From Lachnospiraceae bacterium (GTDB lineage Bacteria > Bacillota > Clostridia > Lachnospirales > Lachnospiraceae): a DNA stretch of 64,000 nucleotides. Positions 42,294 through 51,637 of the stretch are shown one piece after another (position 1 is the stretch's first letter; every line of letters starts with the position of its first letter). The stretch covers positions 58,978-122,977 of the forward strand of contig JAILIS010000038.1 of the NCBI GenBank assembly GCA_024695145.1. The letters are read 5' to 3'. The translations under genes and the position numbers were made by a program. The notes below the pieces were generated by a model, which made no database searches, was not told where the DNA came from, and saw only the letters and a program-made list of their open reading frames with translations.

Positions 42294-42567
42294 GAAGATC
42301 AAAAGAGTCGAAAACTCCACCGTTTTTTTCGCAAACAGGGACTGCCGGTTCTATCCGTGCCATGAGTGCGAAGAGGACATAAACTGCCTGTTCTGTTACT
42401 GTCCGCTCTACAACATGGACTGTCCGGGAGATTATACGATGACCTCCTCGGGGGGCAGACCGGTCAAAAACTGCAGCAGCTGCACGTATCCGCATCTTGC
42501 ATGTAATTACGCAAATGTCATAAAACTTCTGAAAAACGGATCAGTTTCTGACCAGATAGATACATGA
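42283..42567 (+). CDS. Cysteine-rich small domain protein at the end of the cobalamin operon
   Basis: A 94-residue protein with twelve cysteines in CRFYPCHECEEDINCLFCYCPLY-like spacing (residues about 22-44), then CPGDY near 47, and KNCSSCTYPHLACNYANV near 64. It matches the cysteine-rich small domain family that travels with cobalamin biosynthesis genes, sometimes fused to them. The function is unestablished; the cysteines suggest zinc or iron-sulfur binding. It overlaps cbiA by 11 nt and its 3' end overlaps the convergent glycosyltransferase gene by 27 nt. No terminator is visible between them. Confidence 0.82.
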   Translation: MEDKKIKRVENSTVFFANRDCRFYPCHECEEDINCLFCYCPLYNMDCPGDYTMTSSGGRPVKNCSSCTYPHLACNYANVIKLLKNGSVSDQIDT

Positions 42568-44115
42568 GTACAGATCGTTAACCTGCGTATATTCCGGATG
42601 ATCTTCCGCGAATCTGTACGCGAAGTCTTCGTTCTCATCTGTCAGGAAAAATGCGACCTTGTCGCCAAAATCATTACTTCCCGCCAGCTGACTGAATTCA
42701 TCGTATGATGACGCTTCTACGAACATGACTGTTTTAAAATCACGTATCCGCTGAAAATACGGGTATATCTTACATGGCCTTGTGTATACACAGACCGCAT
42801 TTGCATCTTTCCCGAATTCGCTTGAATATGTGACGATATCCGCATGATCCCTGTAAAGATACGGCAGCGGATCATCGGAGTCATCCGATATGTTTGAATA
42901 TCCCGTGATCAGTATGAGCCCCACGAGGACCGCAAATACCGACAGACAGTTGACTTTTTTCGAAAGGATGGACGTGATGCATTTATAGAACAGACTCATA
43001 AGTCCTGCAAGCAGTAACGGGAAAACCGGGGAGATATATCTTTCGACCAGATATGGTGAAGTTTTGACGATGAGGATGAAAAAGCATAAAGATGGGATCA
43101 GAATGCAAATATATCTTCTGCGGAGCAGAGGCTCCATGTTAATGATCGGGTCCTCGCCCTCGTCTTTGTTAAGAAAGCTCGTCATGAGTATAAAAGCGAT
43201 GACCGTAAGGATGATGGTGAGCCATCCCCCGAACATATTGTTGTTCAGCACTTTATAGAGCACTTTCAGCCGCTCGGCCAGATCGGACTGCGCAAGGTTT
43301 TCAAAAGATTCGGTTCCTCTTCCGGATTCCATTATATGCGCTCTCATAGCGGGGAAGATCAGGTAGGCCAGGGCAAGTCCCACAAAAAAAGATATACTGT
43401 ATAAAGCGGTCTCCTTCCATCTTTTTGCCATGAGCATTATGATGACTGTCGTTGCGGAGATGAAAAACGCGAATACGATGTAATAATAATGCGTAAGAGC
43501 GCCGCATAGAGTAAGTATACAAAGATACACATAGTCGCGCAGCGTAAAGCGGTCGATATGCCTGATGATCACGTATGCCAGCGCGGTAACAAAGAAGAAG
43601 AGCATAACATACATACGCAAAAAGGTGGCCATGGACAGTATCCCCGCCGTCAGTACGAACATGACGGACAGGATGAAAACGGCAGCATCGTCTTTTATAA
43701 GCAGTTCCAGTATCCTTCTGTAGACAAAAAGCGTCATAAGGACAAATACTATGTTTACTATCCCGGCATACATGTTTGAGAACGTATGAGGAAACATGGC
43801 ACATATCAGGTGCACAAAGATATAGTAGAGGGGCGGATGAACGTCATCGGCCTGATTTTTCCAGACGATCCCCATATCGATCTTCCCGGAGGATGTCATA
43901 TCATCATAAAAAGGCGCCGAAGCAGGCGTATAAACCACTCCGGTCTCGGGGTGGATCCAGCCGTCCGTGTTGGCGAGCGTATAAGTGTAAAGTTCATCCC
44001 AGAAGTAATCCGCCTTTTTCTGGATCAGAATACAGGACAGAACAGCCAGGGCAAAATACAGAAATATGACAGGAAGCCGCCTCCTGAGCATTCCCGCAAG
44101 ATTGTTTGTTTTCAT
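42541..44115 (-). CDS. GT39-like membrane glycosyltransferase (GT-C fold)
   Basis: A 524-residue integral membrane protein. After a first membrane segment (about 13-33) comes the GT-C Asp-Glu motif YFWDELYTYTLANTDGW near 36-52 and the loop ADDVHPPLYYIFVHLIC near 88, typical of ArnT/PMT (GT39) enzymes that use polyprenyl-phosphate sugars outside the membrane. About ten more membrane segments and a soluble C-terminal domain (from about residue 430) follow. I use the ATG at 44115 (MKTNNL) with AAGGAAAAA before it; the open frame extends eight residues further. It is convergent with the cobalamin operon and overlaps its last gene by 27 nt. The substrate is unknown. Confidence 0.8.
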   Translation of the reverse strand: MKTNNLAGMLRRRLPVIFLYFALAVLSCILIQKKADYFWDELYTYTLANTDGWIHPETGVVYTPASAPFYDDMTSSGKIDMGIVWKNQADDVHPPLYYIFVHLICAMFPHTFSNMYAGIVNIVFVLMTLFVYRRILELLIKDDAAVFILSVMFVLTAGILSMATFLRMYVMLFFFVTALAYVIIRHIDRFTLRDYVYLCILTLCGALTHYYYIVFAFFISATTVIIMLMAKRWKETALYSISFFVGLALAYLIFPAMRAHIMESGRGTESFENLAQSDLAERLKVLYKVLNNNMFGGWLTIILTVIAFILMTSFLNKDEGEDPIINMEPLLRRRYICILIPSLCFFILIVKTSPYLVERYISPVFPLLLAGLMSLFYKCITSILSKKVNCLSVFAVLVGLILITGYSNISDDSDDPLPYLYRDHADIVTYSSEFGKDANAVCVYTRPCKIYPYFQRIRDFKTVMFVEASSYDEFSQLAGSNDFGDKVAFFLTDENEDFAYRFAEDHPEYTQVNDLYSCIYLVRN

Positions 44116-44255
44116 TGATTTTTCCTTATCTACGGGCACCGGAAGTGTCCGTTTTGTTTTTTTCGTTCAGTAAAATAAGATATCACAATCATGCCGAAAG
44201 GACAAATGGGATTTTCAGGATTATTTTTATTTCCTTTTATTTCCTATGCTTATAT

Positions 44256-44264
44256 GGTATAATG
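44256..44264 (+). promoter_or_regulatory. Extended -10 promoter of tig
   Basis: TGGTATAAT, inside TATGGTATAATG, is the same 12-mer as upstream of cysE. No good -35 is seen, as is common with extended -10 promoters. It leaves a leader of about 50 nt before tig. Confidence 0.6.
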
Positions 44265-44318
44265 CCGTTTTAGGGTCAAAAATCAGAGACTCTCACGTAT
44301 TTTTCGGAGGAAATGAGA

Positions 44319-45614
44319 ATGAGCATGCAGGTTGAAAAACTGGAAAAAAACATGGCAAAACTTACGATAGAGGTAGGGTCGGAGAAGTTTAACGATGCCA
44401 TAAAGAAAGCCTACAACAAGAACAAGAGTAAAATGAGCGTTCCGGGCTTCAGAAAGGGCAAGGTTCCCCAGGCCATGATCGAGAAGATGTACGGTCCCGA
44501 GGTGTTTTATGAGGACGCTGCAAACTTTGTGATCCCGGATGCATATGCCGAGGAGCTTGATGCCAACAAGGATCTTGAAGTTGTTTCCCAGCCCAAGATA
44601 GACGTCGTGCAGATGGAAAAGGGCAAGAATTTCATCTTTACCGCAGAGGTTGCATTAAAGCCTCCGGTAGAGCTTGGAAAGTACAAGGGCGTTAAGATCG
44701 AAAAGATCAGCACCGAAGTTACGGAAGAAGACATTGATAACGAGGTGAAGCGCGAACAGGAAGCAAACGCAAGAACGATAACCGTTTCCGACCGCCCCGT
44801 AAAAGACGGCGATACGGCAGTCATAGACTTTGAAGGTTTTGTTGATGACGTTGCGTTTGAAGGCGGAAAGGGAGAGAATTATCCGCTTGTAATAGGCTCC
44901 GGTTCTTTCATCCCCGGATTCGAGGAGCAGCTTATCGGTAAGAACACGGGAGATGAGACTGACGTGAAGGTGACTTTCCCTGAAGACTACAATGCAAAAG
45001 ATCTGGCCGGAAAAGATGCTCTCTTCAAAGTAAAGATCAACGAGATCAAGGAAAAAGAGCTTCCCGAGCTTGACGATGAATTCGCATCGGAAGTATCGGA
45101 ATTCGATACGATGAAGGAGTACCGGGAGGACATTAAGAAAAACCTTGCCGAGAAGAAGGAAAAAGAAGCAAAGGACAAGAAGGAAGATGCAGTCATAGAA
45201 GCCATCGTCAAGGATTCCAAGATGGATATCCCCGAAGCCATGATCGACACCAGCGTAAAGAACATGGTCAATGATTATGCGAGAAGACTGCAGAGTCAGG
45301 GCCTGTCGCTCGAACAGTATTTTATGTTCACGGGACTTGACATGGATAAGTTCTCGGAACAGATGAGACCTCAGGCGATAAAGCGCATTGAGTCAAGGCT
45401 TATTCTTGAGGCCATAGTCAAGGCGGAAAATTTCGAGGTATCGGATGACGAATACGAGAAGGAACTTTCGCGCATAGCCGAAGAATCAGGCATGGAAGTC
45501 GACAAGCTCAAAGAGTACATCGGAGACGATGCTGAAGGAAAAGATCAGATAAAAGAGGATGTTAAGATTCAGAAAGCGATCGATCTGATCGTTGAAAATG
45601 CAAAGGAGAAATAA
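44319..45614 (+). CDS. tig: Trigger factor
   Basis: A 431-residue ribosome-associated chaperone and prolyl isomerase. The ribosome-binding N-domain contains the signature VPGFRKGKVPQAMIEKMYG near residues 39-57 (GFRxGxxP). The FKBP-type domain runs about 155-240 (DTAVIDFEGFVDDVAFEGGKGENYPLVIGSGSFIPGFEEQLIG), followed by a charged helical C-domain. Three closely spaced ATGs exist (44313, 44319, 44325); 44319 lies 8 nt after CGGAGG, whereas 44313 is only 2 nt away. It is followed at once by clpP and clpX, the usual order. Confidence 0.97.
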   Translation: MSMQVEKLEKNMAKLTIEVGSEKFNDAIKKAYNKNKSKMSVPGFRKGKVPQAMIEKMYGPEVFYEDAANFVIPDAYAEELDANKDLEVVSQPKIDVVQMEKGKNFIFTAEVALKPPVELGKYKGVKIEKISTEVTEEDIDNEVKREQEANARTITVSDRPVKDGDTAVIDFEGFVDDVAFEGGKGENYPLVIGSGSFIPGFEEQLIGKNTGDETDVKVTFPEDYNAKDLAGKDALFKVKINEIKEKELPELDDEFASEVSEFDTMKEYREDIKKNLAEKKEKEAKDKKEDAVIEAIVKDSKMDIPEAMIDTSVKNMVNDYARRLQSQGLSLEQYFMFTGLDMDKFSEQMRPQAIKRIESRLILEAIVKAENFEVSDDEYEKELSRIAEESGMEVDKLKEYIGDDAEGKDQIKEDVKIQKAIDLIVENAKEK

Positions 45615-45617
45615 CAA

Positions 45618-46208
45618 ATGAGTTTAGTGCCATACGTTATCGAACAGACAAGCCGCGGTGAGCGCAGTTATGACATATATTCAAGACTGCTCAAGGAAAG
45701 GATCGTTTTTCTCGGAGAAGAAGTAAATGACACGACTGCCAATCTCATCGTCGCACAGATGATGTTCCTCGAGGCTGAAGATCCCGAGAAGGATATACAT
45801 TTTTATATAAACAGCCCCGGCGGATCTGTCACGGACGGTTTTGCGATATATGACACGATGCACTATGTAAAGTGCGATGTTGCGACGTACTGTATCGGAA
45901 TGGCCGCCTCCATGGGCGCTTTTCTTCTCGCCGGCGGAACGAAAGGCAAGAGGTTCGTGCTTCCCAACTCGGAGATCATGATCCACCAGCCTTCGGGAGG
46001 TGCAAAAGGCCAGGCGACCGAAATAGAGATCGTTGCCAAGCAGATCATCCGCACGAAAGAGCGCCTGAACAGGATACTGGCTGAAAATACCGGCCAGCCT
46101 TTTGAGAAAATAGCGGAAGATACCGAAAGAGATAACTGGATGAGTGCTGAGGAAGCGCTCGAATACGGTATAGTTGATAAGATAATATCAGACAGGAAGG
46201 ACCAGTAA
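45618..46208 (+). CDS. clpP: ATP-dependent Clp protease proteolytic subunit
   Basis: A 196-residue serine peptidase that forms the barrel of ClpXP. The catalytic Ser is in [11 protein letters not shown] near residue 97, His in [16 protein letters not shown] near 122, and Asp in [19 protein letters not shown] near 171. The N-terminal [27 protein letters not shown] and [20 protein letters not shown] are also standard. It lies 3 nt after tig and 5 nt before clpX. Confidence 0.98.
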   Translation: MSLVPYVIEQTSRGERSYDIYSRLLKERIVFLGEEVNDTTANLIVAQMMFLEAEDPEKDIHFYINSPGGSVTDGFAIYDTMHYVKCDVATYCIGMAASMGAFLLAGGTKGKRFVLPNSEIMIHQPSGGAKGQATEIEIVAKQIIRTKERLNRILAENTGQPFEKIAEDTERDNWMSAEEALEYGIVDKIISDRKDQ

Positions 46209-46213
46209 AGGGG

Positions 46214-47485
46214 ATGGCAAAGAAAGACATAAGATGTTCGTTTTGCGGTAAGAGCCAGGATCAGGTCAAAAAACTGATCGCAGGCCCCGAGGGCGTGTTC
46301 ATCTGCGACGAATGCATAGAAGTATGTATGGAGATAGTTGAAGATGAGCTGTATGACCGTGATGAGGTCCCCGCGCAGGAAAACGATCTTGAGATAAAGC
46401 TCGTAAAGCCGAGAGAGATGAAGGCTTTCCTTGATGAGAACGTCATAGGACAGGAGGAAGCCAAAAAAGTTCTGTCCGTGGCTGTTTACAATCATTACAA
46501 GAGGATCCTTTTCCAAAAGGAAGAAGGCGACGTGGAGCTGCAAAAATCAAACGTCATAATGCTCGGCCCTACGGGATCGGGTAAGACGCTTTTAGCGCAG
46601 ACTCTTGCCAAGATCATCAACGTTCCGTTCGCGATAGCCGATGCCACGGCTCTCACCGAGGCCGGTTATGTGGGTGAGGATGTTGAAAACATCCTGCTCA
46701 AAGTCATCCAGGCCGCGGATTATAACGTTTCCCGGGCCGAATACGGGATAATCTACATCGATGAGATAGATAAGATCACGAAAAAGTCGGAGAACGTCTC
46801 CATAACAAGGGATGTATCGGGTGAAGGCGTGCAGCAGGCGCTTCTTAAGATCATCGAAGGGACCAATGCTTCGGTGCCTCCGCAGGGAGGAAGAAAGCAC
46901 CCGCATCAGGAGCTTATCCCCATCAATACCACGAATATACTGTTCATCTGCGGAGGCGCTTTTGACGGTCTCGACAAGATTGTGGAAAATCGTCTTGACC
47001 GCAAATCCATCGGATTTAATGCGGAGATCGCCACAAAGACCGAACATGAGACGGGACAGCTCTTTGCACAGGTTCAGCCCGAGGATCTTATCAAATACGG
47101 ACTGATCCCCGAGTTCGTGGGCCGTGTTCCCATATGCGTAAGCCTTGAAGGACTCGATGAAGATGCGCTCGTAAGAGTGCTGAAAGAGCCGAAAAACGCC
47201 ATCTTAAAACAGTATAAAAAGCTCTTTGAGATAGACGGCGTCGAGCTCGAATTCGAAGATGATGCCATACGTGAGATAGCACATAAGGCATATGAGAAGA
47301 AGACCGGTGCGAGAGGTCTGCGTTCCATACTCGAAGGACTCATGAACGATCTCATGTTTGAGATCCCGTCCGATGAATCCATCACAAAATGTGTGATAAC
47401 TAAAGGTGCGGTAACGGGAGAAGGTGCTCCCCTGATCGTACGAAACAACGAAAACGTAAAGAAGAGTCTTAAGAAGGCAGAATAG
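46214..47485 (+). CDS. clpX: ATP-dependent Clp protease ATP-binding subunit ClpX
   Basis: A 423-residue AAA+ unfoldase. The N-terminal zinc finger has CSFCGKS and CDECIEVC (residues about 8-37). Walker A is [12 protein letters not shown] near 118, Walker [11 protein letters not shown] near 178, and the pore and sensor regions [15 protein letters not shown] and [11 protein letters not shown] are intact. The length matches the family. Translation is followed 2 nt later by lon, so clpP-clpX-lon probably share a message. Confidence 0.98.
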   Translation: MAKKDIRCSFCGKSQDQVKKLIAGPEGVFICDECIEVCMEIVEDELYDRDEVPAQENDLEIKLVKPREMKAFLDENVIGQEEAKKVLSVAVYNHYKRILFQKEEGDVELQKSNVIMLGPTGSGKTLLAQTLAKIINVPFAIADATALTEAGYVGEDVENILLKVIQAADYNVSRAEYGIIYIDEIDKITKKSENVSITRDVSGEGVQQALLKIIEGTNASVPPQGGRKHPHQELIPINTTNILFICGGAFDGLDKIVENRLDRKSIGFNAEIATKTEHETGQLFAQVQPEDLIKYGLIPEFVGRVPICVSLEGLDEDALVRVLKEPKNAILKQYKKLFEIDGVELEFEDDAIREIAHKAYEKKTGARGLRSILEGLMNDLMFEIPSDESITKCVITKGAVTGEGAPLIVRNNENVKKSLKKAE

Positions 47486-47487
47486 TT

Positions 47488-49863
47488 TTGCGAAGGATCA
47501 CTAAGAAGAAGTATCCCTGCGTCGTTGTTAACAATCTGGCGGTGCTTCCGGGCATGGTCATTCATTTCGATATAAACACGGCCGCAGGAGTCATAGCCGT
47601 TGAACGGGCGATGATAAAGGAGAGGAAGCTTTTTGCGGTTGCCGAGAGGGAATGCGTCGCGGATGATAAGGCAGAGGCCGATAAGGTTGATGTTTTCGAC
47701 TGCGGATGCGTATGCTCGATCAAGCAGGTCGTAAAGCTTCCCGGAAACATACTGCGCGTTCTCGTGGAAGGCGAGCTTCGCGCCAAGCTTATTGACATTG
47801 AAAAAGATGAATGCCTCATAGCGGTCACGAAGGAGATCGCAGCCGTTGACGATTGGTATATCGGCAAGACCGTCGCTCCCGTCAATCCCGAGATCTATGC
47901 GGAAAACGACGAAATAAAACTTCAGATCATGGCTAAGATCAATATCTTAAAGGAACTGCTCACAGCCATGATCGGCTACAATCCCCAGATCGGAAAAACC
48001 CTGACAAAACAGTTCGAGGAAGCCCAGACGCTGTCGGAGCTTCTTGATTTTGTTGCCATGAACGTTCCGATGCATTTTATTGACAGACAGCGGCTGCTCG
48101 GGTCGGAAACGATAGAAGACCGCTTTATGGCGCTTATGACCATACTCCAGCGTGAGGTCAATGTCCTTGATATCAAGACGAACATTGCCAGACAGATCAA
48201 AGAGAGGGTCGATAAAAATCAGCGCGAGTACGTTCTGCGTGAACAGCTGCGTGTTATCAAGGAAGAACTCGGTGAGGGCAGCACTGCGACCGAAGAGGAA
48301 AAATACAAGGAGCAGGTATCAAAGCTCAAAGCCGGAAAAGAGATAAAAGAGAAGATACTGAAGGAAATTGACCGCTTCAGTCACCTTCATGACGGCTCAT
48401 CCGAGGCTGAAGTATCAAGGGGTTATATAGAAACTCTTCTGGCCATGCCGTGGGATCGCGCATCAAAGGACAATCGTGATATAGACAGGGCACAGATGAT
48501 ACTCGACAGGGATCATTACGGTCTCGACAAGGTTAAAGAGAGAATGCTCGAGTTCCTTGCGGTAAGGAATCTCACAAAGAAGGGCAATTCACCGATAATA
48601 TGTCTCGTGGGACCTCCGGGTACCGGTAAAACGAGCATAGCAAAATCGGTTGCCGCGGCTCTTGATAAAAAATATGTACGTATATGTCTTGGCGGCGTCA
48701 GGGACGAGGCCGAGATAAGAGGGCACAGAAGGACGTATGTGGGAGCCATGCCCGGGCGCATTGCCGTCGGCCTTAAGAACTGTTCCGTCAAAAATCCTCT
48801 CATGCTTCTTGATGAGATAGATAAGATGAGCAATGATTTTAAGGGAGATCCTTCGGCCGCGCTTCTGGAAGTTCTTGACAGCGAGCAGAATTCAAGGTTT
48901 TCGGACCATTACATAGAATTACCCATAGACCTTTCGGAAGTGCTCTTCATCGCGACCGCAAATTCTCTGGCGGGCATTCCGAGACCGCTCCTTGACAGGA
49001 TGGAGGTCATAGAGGTCAGCAGTTACACCGAAAATGAGAAGATCCATATCGCCACGGAGCATCTGTTCCCCAAACAGCTGAAAAATCACGGGCTGAAGGA
49101 GGATCAGCTGATCATCGCAAAAACCGCATGGGGCGATATCGTAAGCGGCTATACGAGGGAAGCCGGAGTGCGGTCCCTGGAGCGTAAGATATCTGCCATC
49201 TGCCGCAAAGCGGCCAGAATGATATATCAGGACGGCAAAAAGACCGTACGGGTCAATAAAGGGAACCTGTATGATTTTCTCGGAGTACGCAAGTACGAAG
49301 AGGACAGGAAGAACGAGCAGGATGAGGTCGGTATCGTTCGCGGACTCGCATGGACGAGTGTCGGCGGTGATACGCTTTCTATAGAAGTCAATGTTATGCC
49401 GGGCAAGGGAGAGATACTGCTTACCGGACAGCTCGGGGATGTTATGAAGGAAAGCGCCCGGGCGGGTATGAGCTATATACGTTCCATCGCGTCAAAGCAC
49501 AGGATCAGGGCCGAATATTTCAGAAAACATGATTTTCACCTGCATATTCCCGAGGGCAGCGTTCCGAAGGACGGTCCTTCTGCCGGCATCACCATGGCAA
49601 CTGCACTGTATTCCGCTATCACAGGCAAAAAGGTCCGGGCGGATGTGGCCATGACGGGAGAGATCACACTCCGCGGGCGGGTACTTCCCATAGGAGGCCT
49701 CAAGGAGAAGATACTTGCCGCGAAGAATGCCGGGATCAAAAAAGTGCTCGTTCCGAAGAAGAACGTTAAGGACATAGAAGAACTCGATGCGGAGATCAGA
49801 CAGGGGCTTACGATCGTATTTGTGGAACATATGGACGAAGTGTTGAGGCATGCTGTTATATGA
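47488..49863 (+). CDS. lon: ATP-dependent protease Lon (LonA)
   Basis: A 791-residue protease: N-terminal substrate-binding domain (VVNNLAVLPGMVIHFDI onward, to about 210), helical linker, AAA+ domain with Walker A GPPGTGKTSIAK near 373 and Walker B LMLLDEIDKM near 436, then the peptidase domain. The catalytic Ser is in PKDGPSAGITMATALYSA near 695 and Lys in IGGLKEKILAAKNAG near 735. The start is TTG at 47488, 2 nt after clpX. It overlaps ysxC by 4 nt. Confidence 0.97.
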   Translation: MRRITKKKYPCVVVNNLAVLPGMVIHFDINTAAGVIAVERAMIKERKLFAVAERECVADDKAEADKVDVFDCGCVCSIKQVVKLPGNILRVLVEGELRAKLIDIEKDECLIAVTKEIAAVDDWYIGKTVAPVNPEIYAENDEIKLQIMAKINILKELLTAMIGYNPQIGKTLTKQFEEAQTLSELLDFVAMNVPMHFIDRQRLLGSETIEDRFMALMTILQREVNVLDIKTNIARQIKERVDKNQREYVLREQLRVIKEELGEGSTATEEEKYKEQVSKLKAGKEIKEKILKEIDRFSHLHDGSSEAEVSRGYIETLLAMPWDRASKDNRDIDRAQMILDRDHYGLDKVKERMLEFLAVRNLTKKGNSPIICLVGPPGTGKTSIAKSVAAALDKKYVRICLGGVRDEAEIRGHRRTYVGAMPGRIAVGLKNCSVKNPLMLLDEIDKMSNDFKGDPSAALLEVLDSEQNSRFSDHYIELPIDLSEVLFIATANSLAGIPRPLLDRMEVIEVSSYTENEKIHIATEHLFPKQLKNHGLKEDQLIIAKTAWGDIVSGYTREAGVRSLERKISAICRKAARMIYQDGKKTVRVNKGNLYDFLGVRKYEEDRKNEQDEVGIVRGLAWTSVGGDTLSIEVNVMPGKGEILLTGQLGDVMKESARAGMSYIRSIASKHRIRAEYFRKHDFHLHIPEGSVPKDGPSAGITMATALYSAITGKKVRADVAMTGEITLRGRVLPIGGLKEKILAAKNAGIKKVLVPKKNVKDIEELDAEIRQGLTIVFVEHMDEVLRHAVI

Positions 49864-50447
49864 TCATAAAGAGCGTTAACCTTGAAACCGTATGCGGAGT
49901 CACGAGCACTCTGCCGTCAAATAAGATGCCCGAGGTTGCATTCGCAGGCAAGTCAAACGTGGGAAAATCATCGCTGATCAATGCGCTGATGAACCGCAAG
50001 AGTTACGCACGCACGAGCGCGCAGCCGGGCAAGACGCAGACCATCAATTTCTACAATATAAACGATGCGCTGTATTTTGTAGACCTTCCCGGATACGGCT
50101 ATGCGAAGGCGTCAAAGACCGAGGTGGAAAAATGGGGGAAGATGATCGAAAAGTATCTTCGCACCTCAAAGCAGCTTAAATGCATTTTTCTTCTGATCGA
50201 TATAAGACATGAGCCGGGCGCCAATGATAAGATGATGTATGACTGGGTATGTGCCGCCGGATTTACGCCGGTGATCATAGCCACAAAGCTCGACAAGATC
50301 AAGAGAAGCCAGATCGATAAACAGATCAAGCTCATCCGCACGACACTGAATACGGATGCTGTCATCGTACCTTTTTCCGCGACAAGCAAGCAGGGAAGAC
50401 AGGAGATATATGAGATCATCGACAAAATACTTGAAAATACTCTTTAA
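49860..50447 (+). CDS. ysxC: Ribosome biogenesis GTP-binding protein YsxC/EngB
   Basis: A 195-residue essential-type GTPase for 50S assembly. G1 is AGKSNVGKSSLINAL near residue 30, G2 is SAQPGKTQTINFYN near 55, G3 is FVDLPGYGYAKAS near 75, and G4 is IIATKLDKIKRSQ near 140. The position behind lon matches Bacillus subtilis. Start and stop overlap neighbours; the downstream membrane protein begins within its last 38 nt. Confidence 0.97.
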   Translation: MIIKSVNLETVCGVTSTLPSNKMPEVAFAGKSNVGKSSLINALMNRKSYARTSAQPGKTQTINFYNINDALYFVDLPGYGYAKASKTEVEKWGKMIEKYLRTSKQLKCIFLLIDIRHEPGANDKMMYDWVCAAGFTPVIIATKLDKIKRSQIDKQIKLIRTTLNTDAVIVPFSATSKQGRQEIYEIIDKILENTL

Positions 50448-51627
50448 CTATATATTCGCGATAATCGTAACGGTAGTGATACTGTTCGTACTGCCGAGGC
50501 TTTTGGCGTTCTTCTGGCCGTTCGTGGTCGCAGCCGTTATTGCGGCGATATCGAACCCTCTCGTGAGATTCCTTGAGAGAAAGATGAATATACGACGCAA
50601 GGCCGGGTCGGTATTTGTTATCATTCTGACTCTTGCGGCTGTCGCAGGCGCCTGTTACGGGCTGTTATATATCCTTATCACCCAGGTGGTCGGATTTTTT
50701 ACGAGTGCTCCGGATATGTGGGTGAAAGTCAGCGCGTCCATAAGGGATCTTTTCGTCGAGGTGAGCCACAGATATGCGCTTCTGCCCAAAGGAACAAGAC
50801 TGTTCTTTGAAAACCTCGGACAGAACATATATGTTTATCTGCAGTCGATCGGATCGACCATCGGAGAGAGAGCGGCCGAGTCTGCCGGAAACGGTGTGAA
50901 AAACGCACCTACAGTCCTTGTCGGCGTGATCATGTGCGTGCTTGCAAGCTACCTGTTCGTGGCCGAGCGCGATCATATCGGAAAGTACGTTTCCGCGTTT
51001 GTACCCGAACATATAAGAGAGCGTTACATTATCGTGACACAGACCATGAAATCGGCTGTCGGAGGGTATTTCAAGGCACAGTTCAAGATCATGGTATTTG
51101 TGTACATAGTCCTTCTCATAGGATTTGTTGTCCTTGGGATCGATTATGCTTTTCTGATAGCCCTCCTGGTCGCATTTCTGGATTTCCTGCCGTTCTTCGG
51201 TACAGGTGCGGTCATGTGGCCGTGGGCGCTGTATGCGGTCATTCAGAAGGATTATAAATTCGCGATCGGGATGATGGTTGTATGGGGACTGTCACAGCTT
51301 GTCAGACAGCTGGTACAGCCCAAGCTCGTCGGTGATTCCATCGGTATGCCGGCCATTCCCACGCTTATACTGCTATACGTCGGATTCCGTGTGGGGAACG
51401 CTTTCGGACTGATCATCGCGGTTCCCGTCGGAATGATCGTGTATAATCTTTATAAAGCGGGCCTGTTCTCGAACTTTATATACAGTACGAGAATGCTGCT
51501 GAATGATTTTCGCAGGATGCGGACATATACGGATGAGGAACTGCAGGCCGAGGGTATAGAGGTGACGCGTACCGGCGCTGCAGGGCCGGCAGCATCCGGA
51601 GACAGCAAAGAGGTACCGAAAGAATAA
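50410..51627 (+). CDS. AI-2E family transporter (PerM/YtvI-like membrane protein)
   Basis: A 405-residue membrane protein of the AI-2E transporter family (YtvI/PerM-like). It has an N-terminal hydrophobic hairpin (about 8-55), a helical soluble part (about 90-160), and a conserved C-terminal half with FKAQFKIMVFVYIVLLIGFVVLGIDYAFLIALLVAFLDFLPFFGTGAVMWPWALYAV (about 224-280) and LVQPKLVGDSIGMPAIPTLILLYVGFRVGN. Substrate assignments in this family are uncertain. The start at 50410 has CAGGAGA just upstream; the open frame extends further back inside ysxC, but the family begins here. The Ala/Gly/Glu-rich tail is probably disordered. Confidence 0.87.
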   Translation: MRSSTKYLKILFNYIFAIIVTVVILFVLPRLLAFFWPFVVAAVIAAISNPLVRFLERKMNIRRKAGSVFVIILTLAAVAGACYGLLYILITQVVGFFTSAPDMWVKVSASIRDLFVEVSHRYALLPKGTRLFFENLGQNIYVYLQSIGSTIGERAAESAGNGVKNAPTVLVGVIMCVLASYLFVAERDHIGKYVSAFVPEHIRERYIIVTQTMKSAVGGYFKAQFKIMVFVYIVLLIGFVVLGIDYAFLIALLVAFLDFLPFFGTGAVMWPWALYAVIQKDYKFAIGMMVVWGLSQLVRQLVQPKLVGDSIGMPAIPTLILLYVGFRVGNAFGLIIAVPVGMIVYNLYKAGLFSNFIYSTRMLLNDFRRMRTYTDEELQAEGIEVTRTGAAGPAASGDSKEVPKE

Positions 51628-51637
51628 GAGGTAGGAT

